Below are positions 25,295 through 34,848 of a stretch of DNA of 59,248 nt, piece after piece (positions within the stretch are counted from its first letter, which is position 1; every line of letters starts with the position of its first letter). Position numbers and translations under genes: made by a program. The notes under the pieces are model-generated. The model saw nothing but the letters and a program-made list of their open reading frames with translations, searched no databases and was not told the DNA's origin. The DNA comes from Clostridia bacterium (GTDB taxonomy: Bacteria > Bacillota > Clostridia > Christensenellales > Aristaeellaceae), in NCBI GenBank assembly GCA_017431005.1, contig JAFRLY010000028.1, positions 1 to 59,248 on the forward strand, given 5' to 3'.

Positions 25295-25672
25295 TTACTT
25301 GGTGGCCTTCTTCTTGCCGGCAATGGTCTTCTTGGGACCCTTACGCGTACGGGCATTCTGCTTGGTGTTCTGCCCGCGCACAGGCAGGCCGCGACGGTGA
25401 CGGACACCGCGATAGCAGCCAATTTCAACCAAACGCTTGATATTGAGAGAAACCTCACGGCGAAGATCACCTTCGACCTTCAGGTGATGCTCAATATAAT
25501 CACGCAGCTTGCTGATTTCGGTCTCGGAGAGATCCTTCACGCGGGTGTCGGGATTGACGCCGACCTCCGCCAGCATCTTCTGCGAAGTAGTCAGGCCGAT
25601 ACCGTAAATATAGGTCAGGCCGATCTCAACGCGCTTTTCTCTGGGCAGGTCTACGCCTGCAATGCGTGCCAT
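25295..25672 (-). CDS. rpsM: 30S ribosomal protein S13
   Basis: S13 contacts the 50S subunit and P-site tRNA. The 125-residue protein starts [19 protein letters not shown] and includes [24 protein letters not shown] in its tail. The start at 25670-25672 follows GGAGGTG by 10 bases. The frame stays open 71 codons further upstream, but that stretch has no S13 similarity and no ribosome site. It heads the alpha operon; rpmJ, infA and secY, which often precede it, are absent. Confidence 0.98.
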   Translation of the reverse strand: MARIAGVDLPREKRVEIGLTYIYGIGLTTSQKMLAEVGVNPDTRVKDLSETEISKLRDYIEHHLKVEGDLRREVSLNIKRLVEIGCYRGVRHRRGLPVRGQNTKQNARTRKGPKKTIAGKKKATK

Positions 25673-25932
25673 GTGTGTGTTACACCTCCGTATGTTCTTT
25701 GGTAAAAAATACCAAACTGGAAAAAGTGTGTCCTTCCCGCTGCGGCAACCCAACCGCATCGGAACGGAACGCGACTCCATGCCGGCTCCTGGTGAATGCA
25801 GGCGCACAGCAACACTGACCAGCCGTATTTCGGAAGGACGGCAGGACAGTGCCTTCAAGAGACGGGTGGTCTGCTCCCGGAACATGCGTTCTCTGAACGC
25901 ATGCAGCCGCCCGATAGCAAACCAGGGCTAAC
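25673..25932 (-). promoter_or_regulatory. Structured leader of the alpha operon
   Basis: About 260 bases separate the predicted start site from rpsM, with no supported gene. The RNA can form a 9-base perfect stem CATGCGTTC/GAACGCATG (25883-25891 with 25895-25903, loop TCT), a TGCGG/CCGCA stem (25741-25745 with 25754-25758), and TTTGGTA/TACCAAA (25698-25704 with 25710-25716) just upstream of the rpsM ribosome site. A ribosomal-protein autoregulatory leader is the likeliest role; no known Rfam class is recognised. Confidence 0.5.
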
Positions 25933-25938
25933 TGCTGT

Positions 25939-25967
25939 AGTGTATCACAATCAAAATAAAAAAACAA
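25939..25967 (-). promoter_or_regulatory. Promoter of the alpha operon
   Basis: Reverse strand TTGTTT (25962-25967), 17 bases, TACACT (25939-25944), in an A+T-rich patch (25945-25995). The rest of the gap up to 26089 has only the leader of the divergent small membrane-protein gene. Confidence 0.55.
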
Positions 25968-26089
25968 TCTGTTTTATAAAAAAAATATTGCTTTATGGTG
26001 CGGCAACCGGATATTTTTCTGACAGATGGACTTTTGGCGTATTTCCGTTTAAAATATCCACGAATCTGATAAATCCGGAGGTTGACCCT

Positions 26090-26563
26090 ATGGTATCGCT
26101 GTATACTGATCAGCATCGGCAGGCCGTCCGCACCCAGCTGTCCCGGAGGGCTGTTCCCCTGGGCATATTCTCTGCCGTTCTGCTGGGCGTCGTTGTCTGG
26201 TCTCTTATTGAGCGGCAGCAGGCTGTAACCATCGCCGCTGTCATTCTGCTCGGCGCCGGTCTGATCTTTGCCTGTGATGTTTTCCTGAAGCCGCTGTGGC
26301 AGTACAGCCGGTTCCTTTCCTCCGCGCTGACAGGCCGCAGCCACACGGATTCCCTGGTTTTTGACCATCCGGAGCCTGATATTTCCCTGGTGGACGGTGT
26401 GTCCTGCCGCAGCCTGGTCTTTCTCGGCACTCCGGATAAGCACGGTGTCCGGGAACAGATGCTCTACTGGGACAGCCAGATTCCGCTTCCGGATTTCAGG
26501 GCCGGTGAGGATCTGCTGATCCAATATACCGGAAAAATGATCATCGGGTATGAAAGCCTGTAA
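26090..26563 (+). CDS. Unknown small membrane protein, two predicted membrane segments
   Basis: The 157-residue protein has two hydrophobic segments (about 23-40 and 46-64) followed by a soluble domain of about 90 residues. I do not recognise the family. The ATG at 26090 is preceded by GGAGG nine bases upstream. It ends at 26563, directly against the stop of the converging DUF4340 gene at 26564, with no visible terminator between them. Confidence 0.75.
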   Translation: MVSLYTDQHRQAVRTQLSRRAVPLGIFSAVLLGVVVWSLIERQQAVTIAAVILLGAGLIFACDVFLKPLWQYSRFLSSALTGRSHTDSLVFDHPEPDISLVDGVSCRSLVFLGTPDKHGVREQMLYWDSQIPLPDFRAGEDLLIQYTGKMIIGYESL

Positions 26564-28030
26564 TCACGGCAGGGCTGTCATGCCGTTCCGGATCAGATAA
26601 AAGATCGTTTGTCCGTCCAGCGTTACCGCGTCATGCATCTCATCATAACCTGAAAGCCATAATGTATGCGTTCCGCCGCTTACCGTGCGGAACGTATATT
26701 TTGTATGCGTCCCGCCCCATTCCGCATTCTCAGGCAGCACACCGCTGACGGTAACGACAAGCAGCCGCTGGTATGCGGCCTCAAAGCTTTCATAGGATAT
26801 GGGTTCCCCGTTTTTCAGGCATTCCGGAGCAGTCTCCCCGTCCTCCATGCGGGAGATTTCATAGTGCGTGTCCTTCTGTCCCTCTTCCTCCACAGTCAGG
26901 GAGACAAGCGAATCCAGAGGTGTCAGAACCGGATACCTCGCGGCCATGGCCATGGGATCCGCTTCCGTGAAAGGCGCCAGGGAGAAATGCGTCATGGTAT
27001 AGACTGCTCCGTCGTACAGGACATAATCCGTCATTTCATCCTGTCTCCGGGCGATCATGAGCGTCACCGTCTCCTCTTGCCAGTCTGTCACGTCATAAAC
27101 GCCCGTATCCGTAACCATGCCGGTTGATCCCGCTGCCATATGAATTTCCAGTTCAGCGTCGGGGCGGGACAGTCCGCTCGACGCCAGTCTCTCCTCCGTG
27201 GCTTCCCCCACATAGGTTCCAAGCTTCAGGTTGCCAGCATTGTCCAGCAGCTTCCGCATCATTTCCTCATCCGCGGCATAAACAAACGGAACGGTGATCT
27301 TCCAGCTGTCAGCCGCGTCCCGGTCCGTCACCCTGCCTGTCAGCTCCCAGGCGGCAACGAGTTCCCCGGCGCTGTTCCGCACCGTGATTCTGTCTGTCAG
27401 CGCTTTCCGGACGGGCAGTGCCGGCACCATATGCAGTGCGGACCTGTCCACACGGAGATCCTGCAGCGTTCCGTTGTCCGCGCCGTACAGACGTCCGTCT
27501 CCGTCCACCACCATAAAGCAGCAGTCCGCTTCACCGGGCTCCACCTCGTCTCCGATATGCAGGATATGCTCCTGTCCGTTCTCAAGAACCCAGGAAACGG
27601 AAACCTGCGGCTCTGCAAGGCCGAACTCCTGCAGCCGGTTCCCGTATTCCGAATCATTTCCGGAAAAGATATCCGTGTATTCAAGATGGGCAAGGGCGTC
27701 CGTAATGCGGTCTGAAATCAGCGGGTCCACCGGCCAGTCCCGTTCCCCCGCCAGCTGAAACAGGCCGTCTTCACCCCGCACCATGGTCCACGGCTCCTGC
27801 CGGCCCGGCCGGACGGTCACGCACGTGATCTCTCCCGGATCCGCCTGAAACAGGTATCCGCCTCTTTCCTGCTGCCCGGTTTGCTCCTTCTCCGGAGGTT
27901 TGCGTGTCAGCACAGCAGCGCTGACTGCGACCGCGGCCAGGCAGATCAGCGCTGCCGCCGTGATCTGCCGGATACGGGTTCCCCGCCCGCGTCCGTCCCG
28001 CGCCCGGTGTTTTCGTTCAGCTTTCAGCAT
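26564..28030 (-). CDS. DUF4340-domain envelope protein of a Gld-type ABC operon
   Basis: The 488-residue protein has a basic N-terminus, one membrane segment (ITAAALICLAAVAVSAAVL, about 23-41) and a large outer region with repeats of the DUF4340 type (GYLFQADPGEITCVTVRPG; LISDRITDALAHLEYTDIF; YGLA-like FGLAEPQVSVSW). DUF4340 proteins almost always follow GldA/F/G-like ABC genes, as here; their biochemical role is unknown. It is the last gene of the operon, 27 bases after the GldG-like gene. Confidence 0.85.
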   Translation of the reverse strand: MLKAERKHRARDGRGRGTRIRQITAAALICLAAVAVSAAVLTRKPPEKEQTGQQERGGYLFQADPGEITCVTVRPGRQEPWTMVRGEDGLFQLAGERDWPVDPLISDRITDALAHLEYTDIFSGNDSEYGNRLQEFGLAEPQVSVSWVLENGQEHILHIGDEVEPGEADCCFMVVDGDGRLYGADNGTLQDLRVDRSALHMVPALPVRKALTDRITVRNSAGELVAAWELTGRVTDRDAADSWKITVPFVYAADEEMMRKLLDNAGNLKLGTYVGEATEERLASSGLSRPDAELEIHMAAGSTGMVTDTGVYDVTDWQEETVTLMIARRQDEMTDYVLYDGAVYTMTHFSLAPFTEADPMAMAARYPVLTPLDSLVSLTVEEEGQKDTHYEISRMEDGETAPECLKNGEPISYESFEAAYQRLLVVTVSGVLPENAEWGGTHTKYTFRTVSGGTHTLWLSGYDEMHDAVTLDGQTIFYLIRNGMTALP

Positions 28031-28057
28031 GTTCTGTCTCCTCCGGGATCTGCACGT

Positions 28058-29518
28058 TCACCGGTTTCTTCTGGGCAGCAGGACCGCCAGCGCGACGCAC
28101 AGCACCAGCGTCGGCAGCGCCACAAGCAGTACCGACCCCGCGCCTGTGCTTCCCACACTCAGCGCCGGCCGCAGCGCGTCCTTCTCGATAATCTGCGTGC
28201 CGGAGCCGTTCAGGTCCACCAGGAATTCCATAATCCGGATAATCAGCTGCTGGCTGTCAGTCATGGCCCAGATCTGATCAGCGGTCATCAGGGACGAACA
28301 GCCGACGGCAAAAGCTCTGGAAACAGCGCCTCCCTCAGTGATCCGCCGTGCCTGCAGCGCCAGGGTAAACGGTCCCGACGGATCATCTTCCGTCCGCTCC
28401 ACATTGGTCGTGCCGGCGTCAATCCGCTTCAGATAAGCGGAATCGGCGCTTCGAAGCACCTCCGCGCTCAGCAGGCTCCGGTCGCTCTCCGCGGGCGTTT
28501 CAAAAGCCCTGCATCCGGGCAGCAGCACGGTGCTCATGCCGGCGGACAGAAGCTCCAGCGTGATATCCGTGGAGCACATTTCGGGAATCAGCTGAATCCG
28601 GGAATTCTGATAATAGGTCTGCTGATCTTCCGGATCCGCGCAGACAATTCCGTCCAGGGGGATAATGCCGTAGCTTCTCAGCAGGGAGCTGTATCGCTCC
28701 ATCCGGCTGACGGGATCGGTATAATCGCAGGTGAAAAGGAAGCTGCCTCCCTGTCCGGCAAAGGCCTTCAGCGCTTCCAGCTCCGTTTCGGTCAGATCCC
28801 GGAGCGGGCTGAAAAAGACCAGCAGATCACCCGCCTCCGGCATGTCCGTCCCGGTCAGATCTGACCAGGCGACCTCATACTGGTTGGACTGCAGCAGCTC
28901 CGTAAAGGATTGCAGCACATCCTCACCCAGTTCCCCGTGTCCCCGTGCGATCACAACCCTCGGTATCCTGTCCCGGGTCGTGTACAGGATCGCTTCGGTG
29001 ATACTGCGCTCGTACGTCCATCCGGCGGAAGCATAGCTTCCTGTTTCCGTATCCAGCCCGAGGCTGACAAAGCTCTCCGCCGTCAGCACGCGCCACCGTC
29101 CCGTTTCCCCGCAGGTTACAATCAGGCTGTCTTCCGTCACAGGCTGCGTTTCTGTGGAATACCGGCTCAGCAGCGCGGGGTTCAGCCGGGGATCCGCCTG
29201 TTCCCATGTTACAAGGGAGGAAGCCGCCGCGTAACGGTTGAGCAGCTCCATCAGAGGCGCGTCCTCCTCTCCCCTCCGGTACAGCGCGTAGATATGCACC
29301 GGTTTATCCAGCTTTTCCAGGATTTCCCTGGTTTGGTCGCTGTGCGTGGTCAGGCTGTTGAAGGACCAGTCCGTGCGCCATCCGTTCCGTGTCTCCAGAA
29401 CGGAAAAAGCTGCGTTCAGGGCAATCAGGGAAACCAGCAGCAGGATCACTATCAGCAGAGACTGTCTTCTGTACCTTCGTTTTCCGGCGGCAAACGCGTT
29501 CCCGTTCCGTTTTTTCAC
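28058..29518 (-). CDS. GldG-like ABC accessory protein
   Basis: The 486-residue protein has an N-terminal membrane segment (about 20-42), a long outer domain of the GldG / ABC-type unknown transport family (VHIYALYRRGEEDAP; VVIARGHGELGEDVL; LLVFFSPLRDLTETELEALKA) and a C-terminal membrane anchor (SVLLVALPTLVLCVALAVL) with basic end. Its ATG overlaps the stop of the permease gene by four bases (ATGA), so it is translationally coupled. The family is best known from gliding Bacteroidota but is widespread. Confidence 0.85.
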   Translation of the reverse strand: MKKRNGNAFAAGKRRYRRQSLLIVILLLVSLIALNAAFSVLETRNGWRTDWSFNSLTTHSDQTREILEKLDKPVHIYALYRRGEEDAPLMELLNRYAAASSLVTWEQADPRLNPALLSRYSTETQPVTEDSLIVTCGETGRWRVLTAESFVSLGLDTETGSYASAGWTYERSITEAILYTTRDRIPRVVIARGHGELGEDVLQSFTELLQSNQYEVAWSDLTGTDMPEAGDLLVFFSPLRDLTETELEALKAFAGQGGSFLFTCDYTDPVSRMERYSSLLRSYGIIPLDGIVCADPEDQQTYYQNSRIQLIPEMCSTDITLELLSAGMSTVLLPGCRAFETPAESDRSLLSAEVLRSADSAYLKRIDAGTTNVERTEDDPSGPFTLALQARRITEGGAVSRAFAVGCSSLMTADQIWAMTDSQQLIIRIMEFLVDLNGSGTQIIEKDALRPALSVGSTGAGSVLLVALPTLVLCVALAVLLPRRNR

Positions 29519-30231
29519 TGATACCGCCTCCTGTCCAGCCTGTAAACCGTCAGAATCAGGCAGCCGGCGGCAAAGGACAGGTCAAACAGAATGCCGGCAT
29601 AGGAAATCTGCCCCATCAGGAACGGCTCGTTTCTTCTGTAAAGCGAAAAGAACTGAAACGCCTCCGCCAGCCAGTCTGCCTGAACGGCGTCGGATGCGAG
29701 ATCGAGTATCCACAGCAGGAAATTGGCTCCCAGCGCCATGGCGGCGGCGGACGCCGGCGTTTCCGCGCGGCTGCTGCAGTACAGATCCAGGGCGGCAAAG
29801 CAGCAGCCCTGGAGGATAAAACCGGTCATGTTGGCCGCCAGCTCCAGCGGGTAAACCCGTCCGTATGCGGCGACAATCCCCGCGTACAGCAGGGACAGAA
29901 CGGCCGCTGTCAGCAGCACGCTGACAGCCGCCAGATATTTGCCGATTACAATCCCGGGCAGGGAAACAGGGCTGGTCAGAAGCAGCTGATCCGTTTTTTT
30001 CTGCTTTTCCTCCGCCAGAAGGCGCATGGTCAGCACCGGGCTCAGCAGCATCCAGAGATAGCCGATGGAGGCGATAAACGACGGCAGGTCTCCGCTTCGT
30101 CTGGAAAGGATTTCCAGATAGAACAGGACAGAGGAAACCAGCAGGAAAACACCGATAAACACATAGCCTGTCGGTGTCAGGAAATATCCCTTCATTTCCC
30201 GCTTCCAGATCGTCCTCAACGTTACCCGCAC
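29515..30231 (-). CDS. ABC transporter permease (ABC-2 / GldF type)
   Basis: The 238-residue protein has about six membrane segments and the GldF-type start IWKREMKGYFLTPTGYVFIGVFL and RLLAEEKQKKTDQLLLTSP, which is conserved in this permease family. It pairs with the ATPase 22 bases upstream and the GldG-like protein downstream. The substrate is unknown. Confidence 0.9.
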   Translation of the reverse strand: MRVTLRTIWKREMKGYFLTPTGYVFIGVFLLVSSVLFYLEILSRRSGDLPSFIASIGYLWMLLSPVLTMRLLAEEKQKKTDQLLLTSPVSLPGIVIGKYLAAVSVLLTAAVLSLLYAGIVAAYGRVYPLELAANMTGFILQGCCFAALDLYCSSRAETPASAAAMALGANFLLWILDLASDAVQADWLAEAFQFFSLYRRNEPFLMGQISYAGILFDLSFAAGCLILTVYRLDRRRYQ

Positions 30232-30253
30232 CCTTTCTGCCCAATACCGCCTG

Positions 30254-31207
30254 TTATTCTGTCAGCCTCAGGAAAAGCTCTTCCAGAGGCTCCCGTTCCT
30301 CCCGCATTTCCCGGATCGGCAGGTCCGCCGCGGCCAGCTTCCGGAAGATCGCGTCCCGGACGGCGGCGTTGTCCGCGTCCTTTGCCAGCCTGATTCTCAG
30401 TCCGTTCTCCTGCCGCTTCTCTCCCGAGGCGCATCCCGCCTCCAGGATGCCGGGAATAGTCCGGATCATTTCAGCGGCCTTCGTCCCGCCCCCTGCGGTT
30501 TTCACCAGCAGAAAGCTGCCTGCCGCGCCCGGTGCGTTCAGCATGAAATCGCCGGCCACTTCCCCCTCATGCAGAATGACCACCCGCTCGCAGAGCTGCT
30601 GCGCTTCCTGCAGCATATGGCTCGAAAAGATGATTGTATGATCTTCCCCGAGCTCCCTGATCAGCGCGCGCATATCGGCTGTCTGCCGGGGATCCAGTCC
30701 TGCCGTCGGCTCGTCCAGAATCAGAATTTCAGGGTTGCCGCACAGCGCCTGCGCAATACCGGCCCGCTGCCGGTATCCTTTGCTCAGGTGGCCGAGAATT
30801 CTGTCACGGACCTCCGCCAGGCCGCACCGTTCCGTAATTTCCGCTGCGTGTCTCTTTCTGTCCCGGCGCACAACCTCCCTGAGCTCGCAGACAAACATCA
30901 GATATTCCGTCACGGTCATCTCGTCGTACAGCGGCGGCTGCTCCGGCAGATAACCGATCTGCCTTTTACAGGCCCGGGGCATTTCAAGCATGTCCATGCC
31001 GTTGACCGTAATGCTTCCCGAAGTGGGAGGCAGGTATCCGGTCATCAGATTCAGAGCCGTGGTTTTTCCGGCGCCGTTTCTGCCCAGCAGGCCAAGCATC
31101 TGCCCTTTCGGTACGGTAACGGAGAGATCCTTCAGCGCTGTGATCGCCCCGTATTTCCGCGTAACATGTTCCATCCGGATCGCGGCGTTGCCGTCTGTCG
31201 CTGTCAT
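30254..31207 (-). CDS. ABC transporter ATP-binding protein (GldA type)
   Basis: The 317-residue ATPase has Walker A GRNGAGKTT, the signature LSKGYRQRAGIAQAL, Walker B EILILDEPTAGLDP, and a C-terminal extension of about 85 residues typical of multidrug/gliding-type ATPases. The start at 31205-31207 overlaps the dnaE stop as ATGA, which argues for coupling to dnaE; a longer frame upstream would lie entirely in dnaE. It energises the permease and accessory proteins that follow. Confidence 0.92.
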   Translation of the reverse strand: MTATDGNAAIRMEHVTRKYGAITALKDLSVTVPKGQMLGLLGRNGAGKTTALNLMTGYLPPTSGSITVNGMDMLEMPRACKRQIGYLPEQPPLYDEMTVTEYLMFVCELREVVRRDRKRHAAEITERCGLAEVRDRILGHLSKGYRQRAGIAQALCGNPEILILDEPTAGLDPRQTADMRALIRELGEDHTIIFSSHMLQEAQQLCERVVILHEGEVAGDFMLNAPGAAGSFLLVKTAGGGTKAAEMIRTIPGILEAGCASGEKRQENGLRIRLAKDADNAAVRDAIFRKLAAADLPIREMREEREPLEELFLRLTE

Positions 31208-34200
31208 CCCTTCATCACCACGTTTTCTCCGTTCAGCATTTCCCTCAGTCTGCCGAGGCATGCTTCACTCCCGTCGCACCAGGCGCCGCGCGGAGCCAGG
31301 AGCGTCATTTTTTCATCCGGCAGATGCATATAGACCGGAATGTCCCCCGGGAACAGATTCATCACCGCGGTCACATGATCCATCTGCTCCCTCTTCATCC
31401 GCAGGAAAAGTTTTTTCGGTGCGGCGGACGCCGCCTGGGCATCCGTCTGCTTCTGCGCCGGAGCTCCCGGCCTGCCGGGCCGGCTGTCCTCCGGGTGCTG
31501 CTGTTTTGACCATTCATCCATCAGTGTGATCTGTTCTGCCAGCAGCTTGGGAGCCTCATCCTCCCGGATGCTGATCCGCCCTCTGATCACTACCGGCGTG
31601 TCCTCTCTCAGCACGCTCTGATACCGCTCATAAACCTTGGGGAAAACCAGGCATTCCATCTGGCCCGTCATATCCTCCAGGGTGATGAAAGCCATGTAGT
31701 CGCCTTTTTTGGTCGCTTTCCCTTTTACCTCTGTCAGCATGCCGCCCATCAGAACCTCCCGGCCGTCCAGCTGACGGTCGGTTTCCGCCGGCATGTCCCC
31801 GGCGCTTTCCAGCTCCGCGGTCGTGAAGGTCATCTGCTGCATCGTCTCCAGGTAGTCGTCCAGCGGATGGCCCGTCATATAGACTCCCGCCGCTTCCTTC
31901 TCCATCATCAGCTTGACTCGGCCCGGACAGTCCGGCAGATCCGGCAGCTGCTGCCTGAAGCCAAGCGCCGGCGCTCCGTCCTCCGCGCCGAGCATATCGA
32001 ACAGGCTGACCTGGCCCGCAACGTTCTTTCTGCGGGAGCTCTGATTGGCGTCCATTGCGGATTCATAAACCGACAGCATCTGCGGTCTGTTGGCTCCCAG
32101 TGTGTCGAACGCGCCGGCTTTGATCAGGCTTTCCGTCACACGCTTCCCGCATTCGGACGGATCAATCCGCCGGCAGAAGTCAAAGATATCACGGTATGCC
32201 CCGCCTTCTTCCCGTTCATGCTGCACCGCAAGCGCCGCGCCTTCGCCGACGCTTTTCACGGCGCCAAGTCCGAACAGGATGGCCGCCTTTCCCTCCGCGT
32301 CCCTGTCCACCGTAAATTTCCACCGGCTGCGGTTGATGTTCGGCGGCAGAACCTGAATGCCCCGTCCCCGGCAGTACTGGATATATCCGGCGATCTTTCC
32401 GGTATTTCCGTATACGCTGTTCAGCATGGCGGCCATGAACTGGACGGGATAATACCGTTTCAGCCAGGCCGTCTGCATGGCAACCACGCCGTAAGCCGCC
32501 GCGTGGGATTTATTGAACGCATAGCTGGCGAAGGAAATCATTTTGTCGTAGATCATGTTGGCGACGCTCTCCGGCACGCCGTTCCGGACGCAGCCGGGAA
32601 CGGTGACGCTGCCGTCCTTGTCCGTCAGCCCGTGAACGAAGATCTCCCGCTCCTCGTCCATCACCTTTTTCTTTTTCTTGGCCATCGCGCGTCGGACCAG
32701 GTCACTCCGTCCGTAGCTGTATCCTGCCAGATCGCGCACAATCTGCATGACCTGTTCCTGGTAAACCATGCATCCGTACGTAACCTCAAGAATCGGCCGC
32801 AGCTTCTCCGTGTCATAATGCACGCTTGCCGGATTGACCTTGCCGGCTATGTACTGGGGAATGGAGTCCATGGGGCCCGGCCGGTACAGGGAGATCGCGG
32901 CGATAATATCCTCAAAGCAGGTGGGCTTCATGTTGGTCAGGAATCCTGTCATGCCGGCGCCTTCCATCTGAAAAACGCCGTCCGTGTCTCCGTCGCAGAT
33001 CATCTGATAAACCGCGGGATCATCCAGGGGGATTTCCTCCGGTTTCATGGTTACGCCGATTTCCCGCATCATATCCAGTGTATCCCGGATAACCGTCAGG
33101 GTTCTCAGCCCCAGAAAATCCATTTTCAGCAGGCCGAGCCGCTCAATGGTACCCATGGGGTATTGGGTGGTGATGACCTCATCGTTCCGCTGCAGCGGGA
33201 CATATTCCACCACAGGCTTTCCGGTGATCAGCACACCGGCCGCGTGGGTCGAGGCATGGCGGGGCATTCCCTCCAGCGTCATGGCGGTGTCAATCAGTTC
33301 CTTCACTCTGGGCTGCTCGTCCACCATCTGGCGCAGCATGGGAGAAACCTCCAGCGCATGTGTCAGGGTCATTCCCAGGTCAAAGGGAATGGCCTTGGCC
33401 ACCGCGTCTGTTTCCTGATAGCTCATTCCCAGCACGCGGCCTACATCCCGGACCACACCCTTGGCTGCCATGGTGCCGAAGGTGATTATCTGGCTGACAT
33501 GATCTGCGCCGTATTTTCTGGCAACGTAATCAATCACTTCCTGCCGCCGCTCATAGCAGAAGTCGACGTCAATATCCGGCATGGTCACCCGTTCCGGATT
33601 CAGAAAGCGCTCAAACAGCAGCTGGTATTTCAGGGGATCCAGCATCGTGATGCCGAGGGAATAGGCCACAATGGATCCGGCGCCGCTTCCGCGTCCCGGC
33701 CCCACCATGATGCCCTGGGATTTGGCATAGTGAATGAAATCCCACACGATCAGGAAATAGTCGACGTACCCCATGTTTTCAATGACGCTGAGCTCATAGT
33801 GCAGTCGCTGCCAGGGCTCGTCCTCCGGCTTTGCCTCCGGATAAAGCCGCTGCATTCCCTCCGCACACAGCCGGCGCAGCATACCGTCCGCCGTCTCTCC
33901 TTCCGGAACGGGATACTGCGGCAGGCGGGTCACGCCGAATTCAAAGGTGACGTTGCAGCGGTCCGTAATCTCCCGGGTGCGGTCAACGGCATCCGGAACA
34001 TTTTTGAACAGCTCCCGCATCTCCGCCTCGCTCTTGACGTAGAGCTCGCTGGTTTCCATCCGCATCCGCTGGTCGTCCTCCAGGGTTTTGCCTGTCTGTA
34101 TGCACATCAGGACTTCCTGCGCCGGCGCGTCTTTCTTTTCCAGATAATGGCAGTCGTTTGTTGCCACCAGCGGGACATTCATCTCCCGCGCCAGGGCAAT

Positions 34201-34761
34201 CAGCCGGGGCAGCACCGTTTTCTCATCCGGCAGGCGGTGATCCATGATCTCTATATAAAAATTTTTTTCCCCGAACAGCGCCTGCATCTCTCTTACATAG
34301 CGCCTGGCGCTTTCGTCCTGGCCGTTCAGCAGCATTTTGGGCAGGTCTCCGCTGAGGCATGCGCTCAGGCAGATCAGGCCCTCATGGTGCTGCCGGATCA
34401 GCTCGTAATCCATTCTGGGCTTATAGTAATATCCGTTGATAAACGCTTCACTGGACAGGAGCATCAGGTTCTGATACCCGGTATTGTTCTCGCACAGCAG
34501 AATCAGGTGGCTGGTTTCCTTGCCGGAAACGGATTTGTCAAAGCGGTTTTTGCAGACATAGGCTTCGCATCCGATAATCGGCTTGATTCCGGCGGCTGTC
34601 ATCGCGGAATAAAAATCCACGGCGCCGTAAAGCACCCCGTGGTCCGTAATGGCGCAGGCGTCCATCTGCAGCTCCTTCAGCCGTTCCACCAGCTTCGGGA
34701 TCCTGCATGCGCCGTCCAGCAGGCTGTATTCAGTATGTAAATGCAGATGCGTAAAGCTCAT
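31204..34761 (-). CDS. dnaE: DNA polymerase III subunit alpha, DnaE type
   Basis: The catalytic replicative or lagging-strand polymerase. The 1185-residue protein begins with a PHP domain (LHLHTEYSLLDGACR), has the polymerase core with VGPGRGSGAGSIVAYSLGI and the catalytic MPDIDVDF, a helix-hairpin-helix region, and a C-terminal OB domain (VLMGGMLTEVKGKATKKGDYMAF). It is the DnaE type, not PolC; PolC is expected elsewhere in a Bacillota genome. The ribosome site (GAAAGGCGG) is moderate. It drives into an ABC operon with a four-base overlap. Confidence 0.97.
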   Translation of the reverse strand: MSFTHLHLHTEYSLLDGACRIPKLVERLKELQMDACAITDHGVLYGAVDFYSAMTAAGIKPIIGCEAYVCKNRFDKSVSGKETSHLILLCENNTGYQNLMLLSSEAFINGYYYKPRMDYELIRQHHEGLICLSACLSGDLPKMLLNGQDESARRYVREMQALFGEKNFYIEIMDHRLPDEKTVLPRLIALAREMNVPLVATNDCHYLEKKDAPAQEVLMCIQTGKTLEDDQRMRMETSELYVKSEAEMRELFKNVPDAVDRTREITDRCNVTFEFGVTRLPQYPVPEGETADGMLRRLCAEGMQRLYPEAKPEDEPWQRLHYELSVIENMGYVDYFLIVWDFIHYAKSQGIMVGPGRGSGAGSIVAYSLGITMLDPLKYQLLFERFLNPERVTMPDIDVDFCYERRQEVIDYVARKYGADHVSQIITFGTMAAKGVVRDVGRVLGMSYQETDAVAKAIPFDLGMTLTHALEVSPMLRQMVDEQPRVKELIDTAMTLEGMPRHASTHAAGVLITGKPVVEYVPLQRNDEVITTQYPMGTIERLGLLKMDFLGLRTLTVIRDTLDMMREIGVTMKPEEIPLDDPAVYQMICDGDTDGVFQMEGAGMTGFLTNMKPTCFEDIIAAISLYRPGPMDSIPQYIAGKVNPASVHYDTEKLRPILEVTYGCMVYQEQVMQIVRDLAGYSYGRSDLVRRAMAKKKKKVMDEEREIFVHGLTDKDGSVTVPGCVRNGVPESVANMIYDKMISFASYAFNKSHAAAYGVVAMQTAWLKRYYPVQFMAAMLNSVYGNTGKIAGYIQYCRGRGIQVLPPNINRSRWKFTVDRDAEGKAAILFGLGAVKSVGEGAALAVQHEREEGGAYRDIFDFCRRIDPSECGKRVTESLIKAGAFDTLGANRPQMLSVYESAMDANQSSRRKNVAGQVSLFDMLGAEDGAPALGFRQQLPDLPDCPGRVKLMMEKEAAGVYMTGHPLDDYLETMQQMTFTTAELESAGDMPAETDRQLDGREVLMGGMLTEVKGKATKKGDYMAFITLEDMTGQMECLVFPKVYERYQSVLREDTPVVIRGRISIREDEAPKLLAEQITLMDEWSKQQHPEDSRPGRPGAPAQKQTDAQAASAAPKKLFLRMKREQMDHVTAVMNLFPGDIPVYMHLPDEKMTLLAPRGAWCDGSEACLGRLREMLNGENVVMKG

Positions 34762-34819
34762 AAACGCTCAGCCGCCTTTCTGTCCTTCCGCTGCCGGCCG
34801 TCTGCCTGCCGGCCGGATT

Positions 34820-34848
34820 ATTGTACCATAATCCGGAAATAAAACAAA
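34820..34848 (-). promoter_or_regulatory. Promoter of dnaE
   Basis: Reverse strand TTTGTT (34843-34848), 17 bases, TACAAT (34820-34825) with an extended TGG before it. The -10 lies in a perfect inverted repeat CCGGATTAT/ATAATCCGG (34813-34821 with 34828-34836). The -35 is in the T-rich tail of the terminator of the upstream gene. Confidence 0.6.

Noticed and set aside
25673-25885. N-terminal extension of S13 by 71 residues
   Set aside because: No ribosome site before that ATG, no family similarity, and a good site directly before the standard start.
31867-34740. A 957-codon open frame antisense to dnaE
   Set aside because: Same reason; dnaE is confirmed by its PHP, catalytic and OB motifs.
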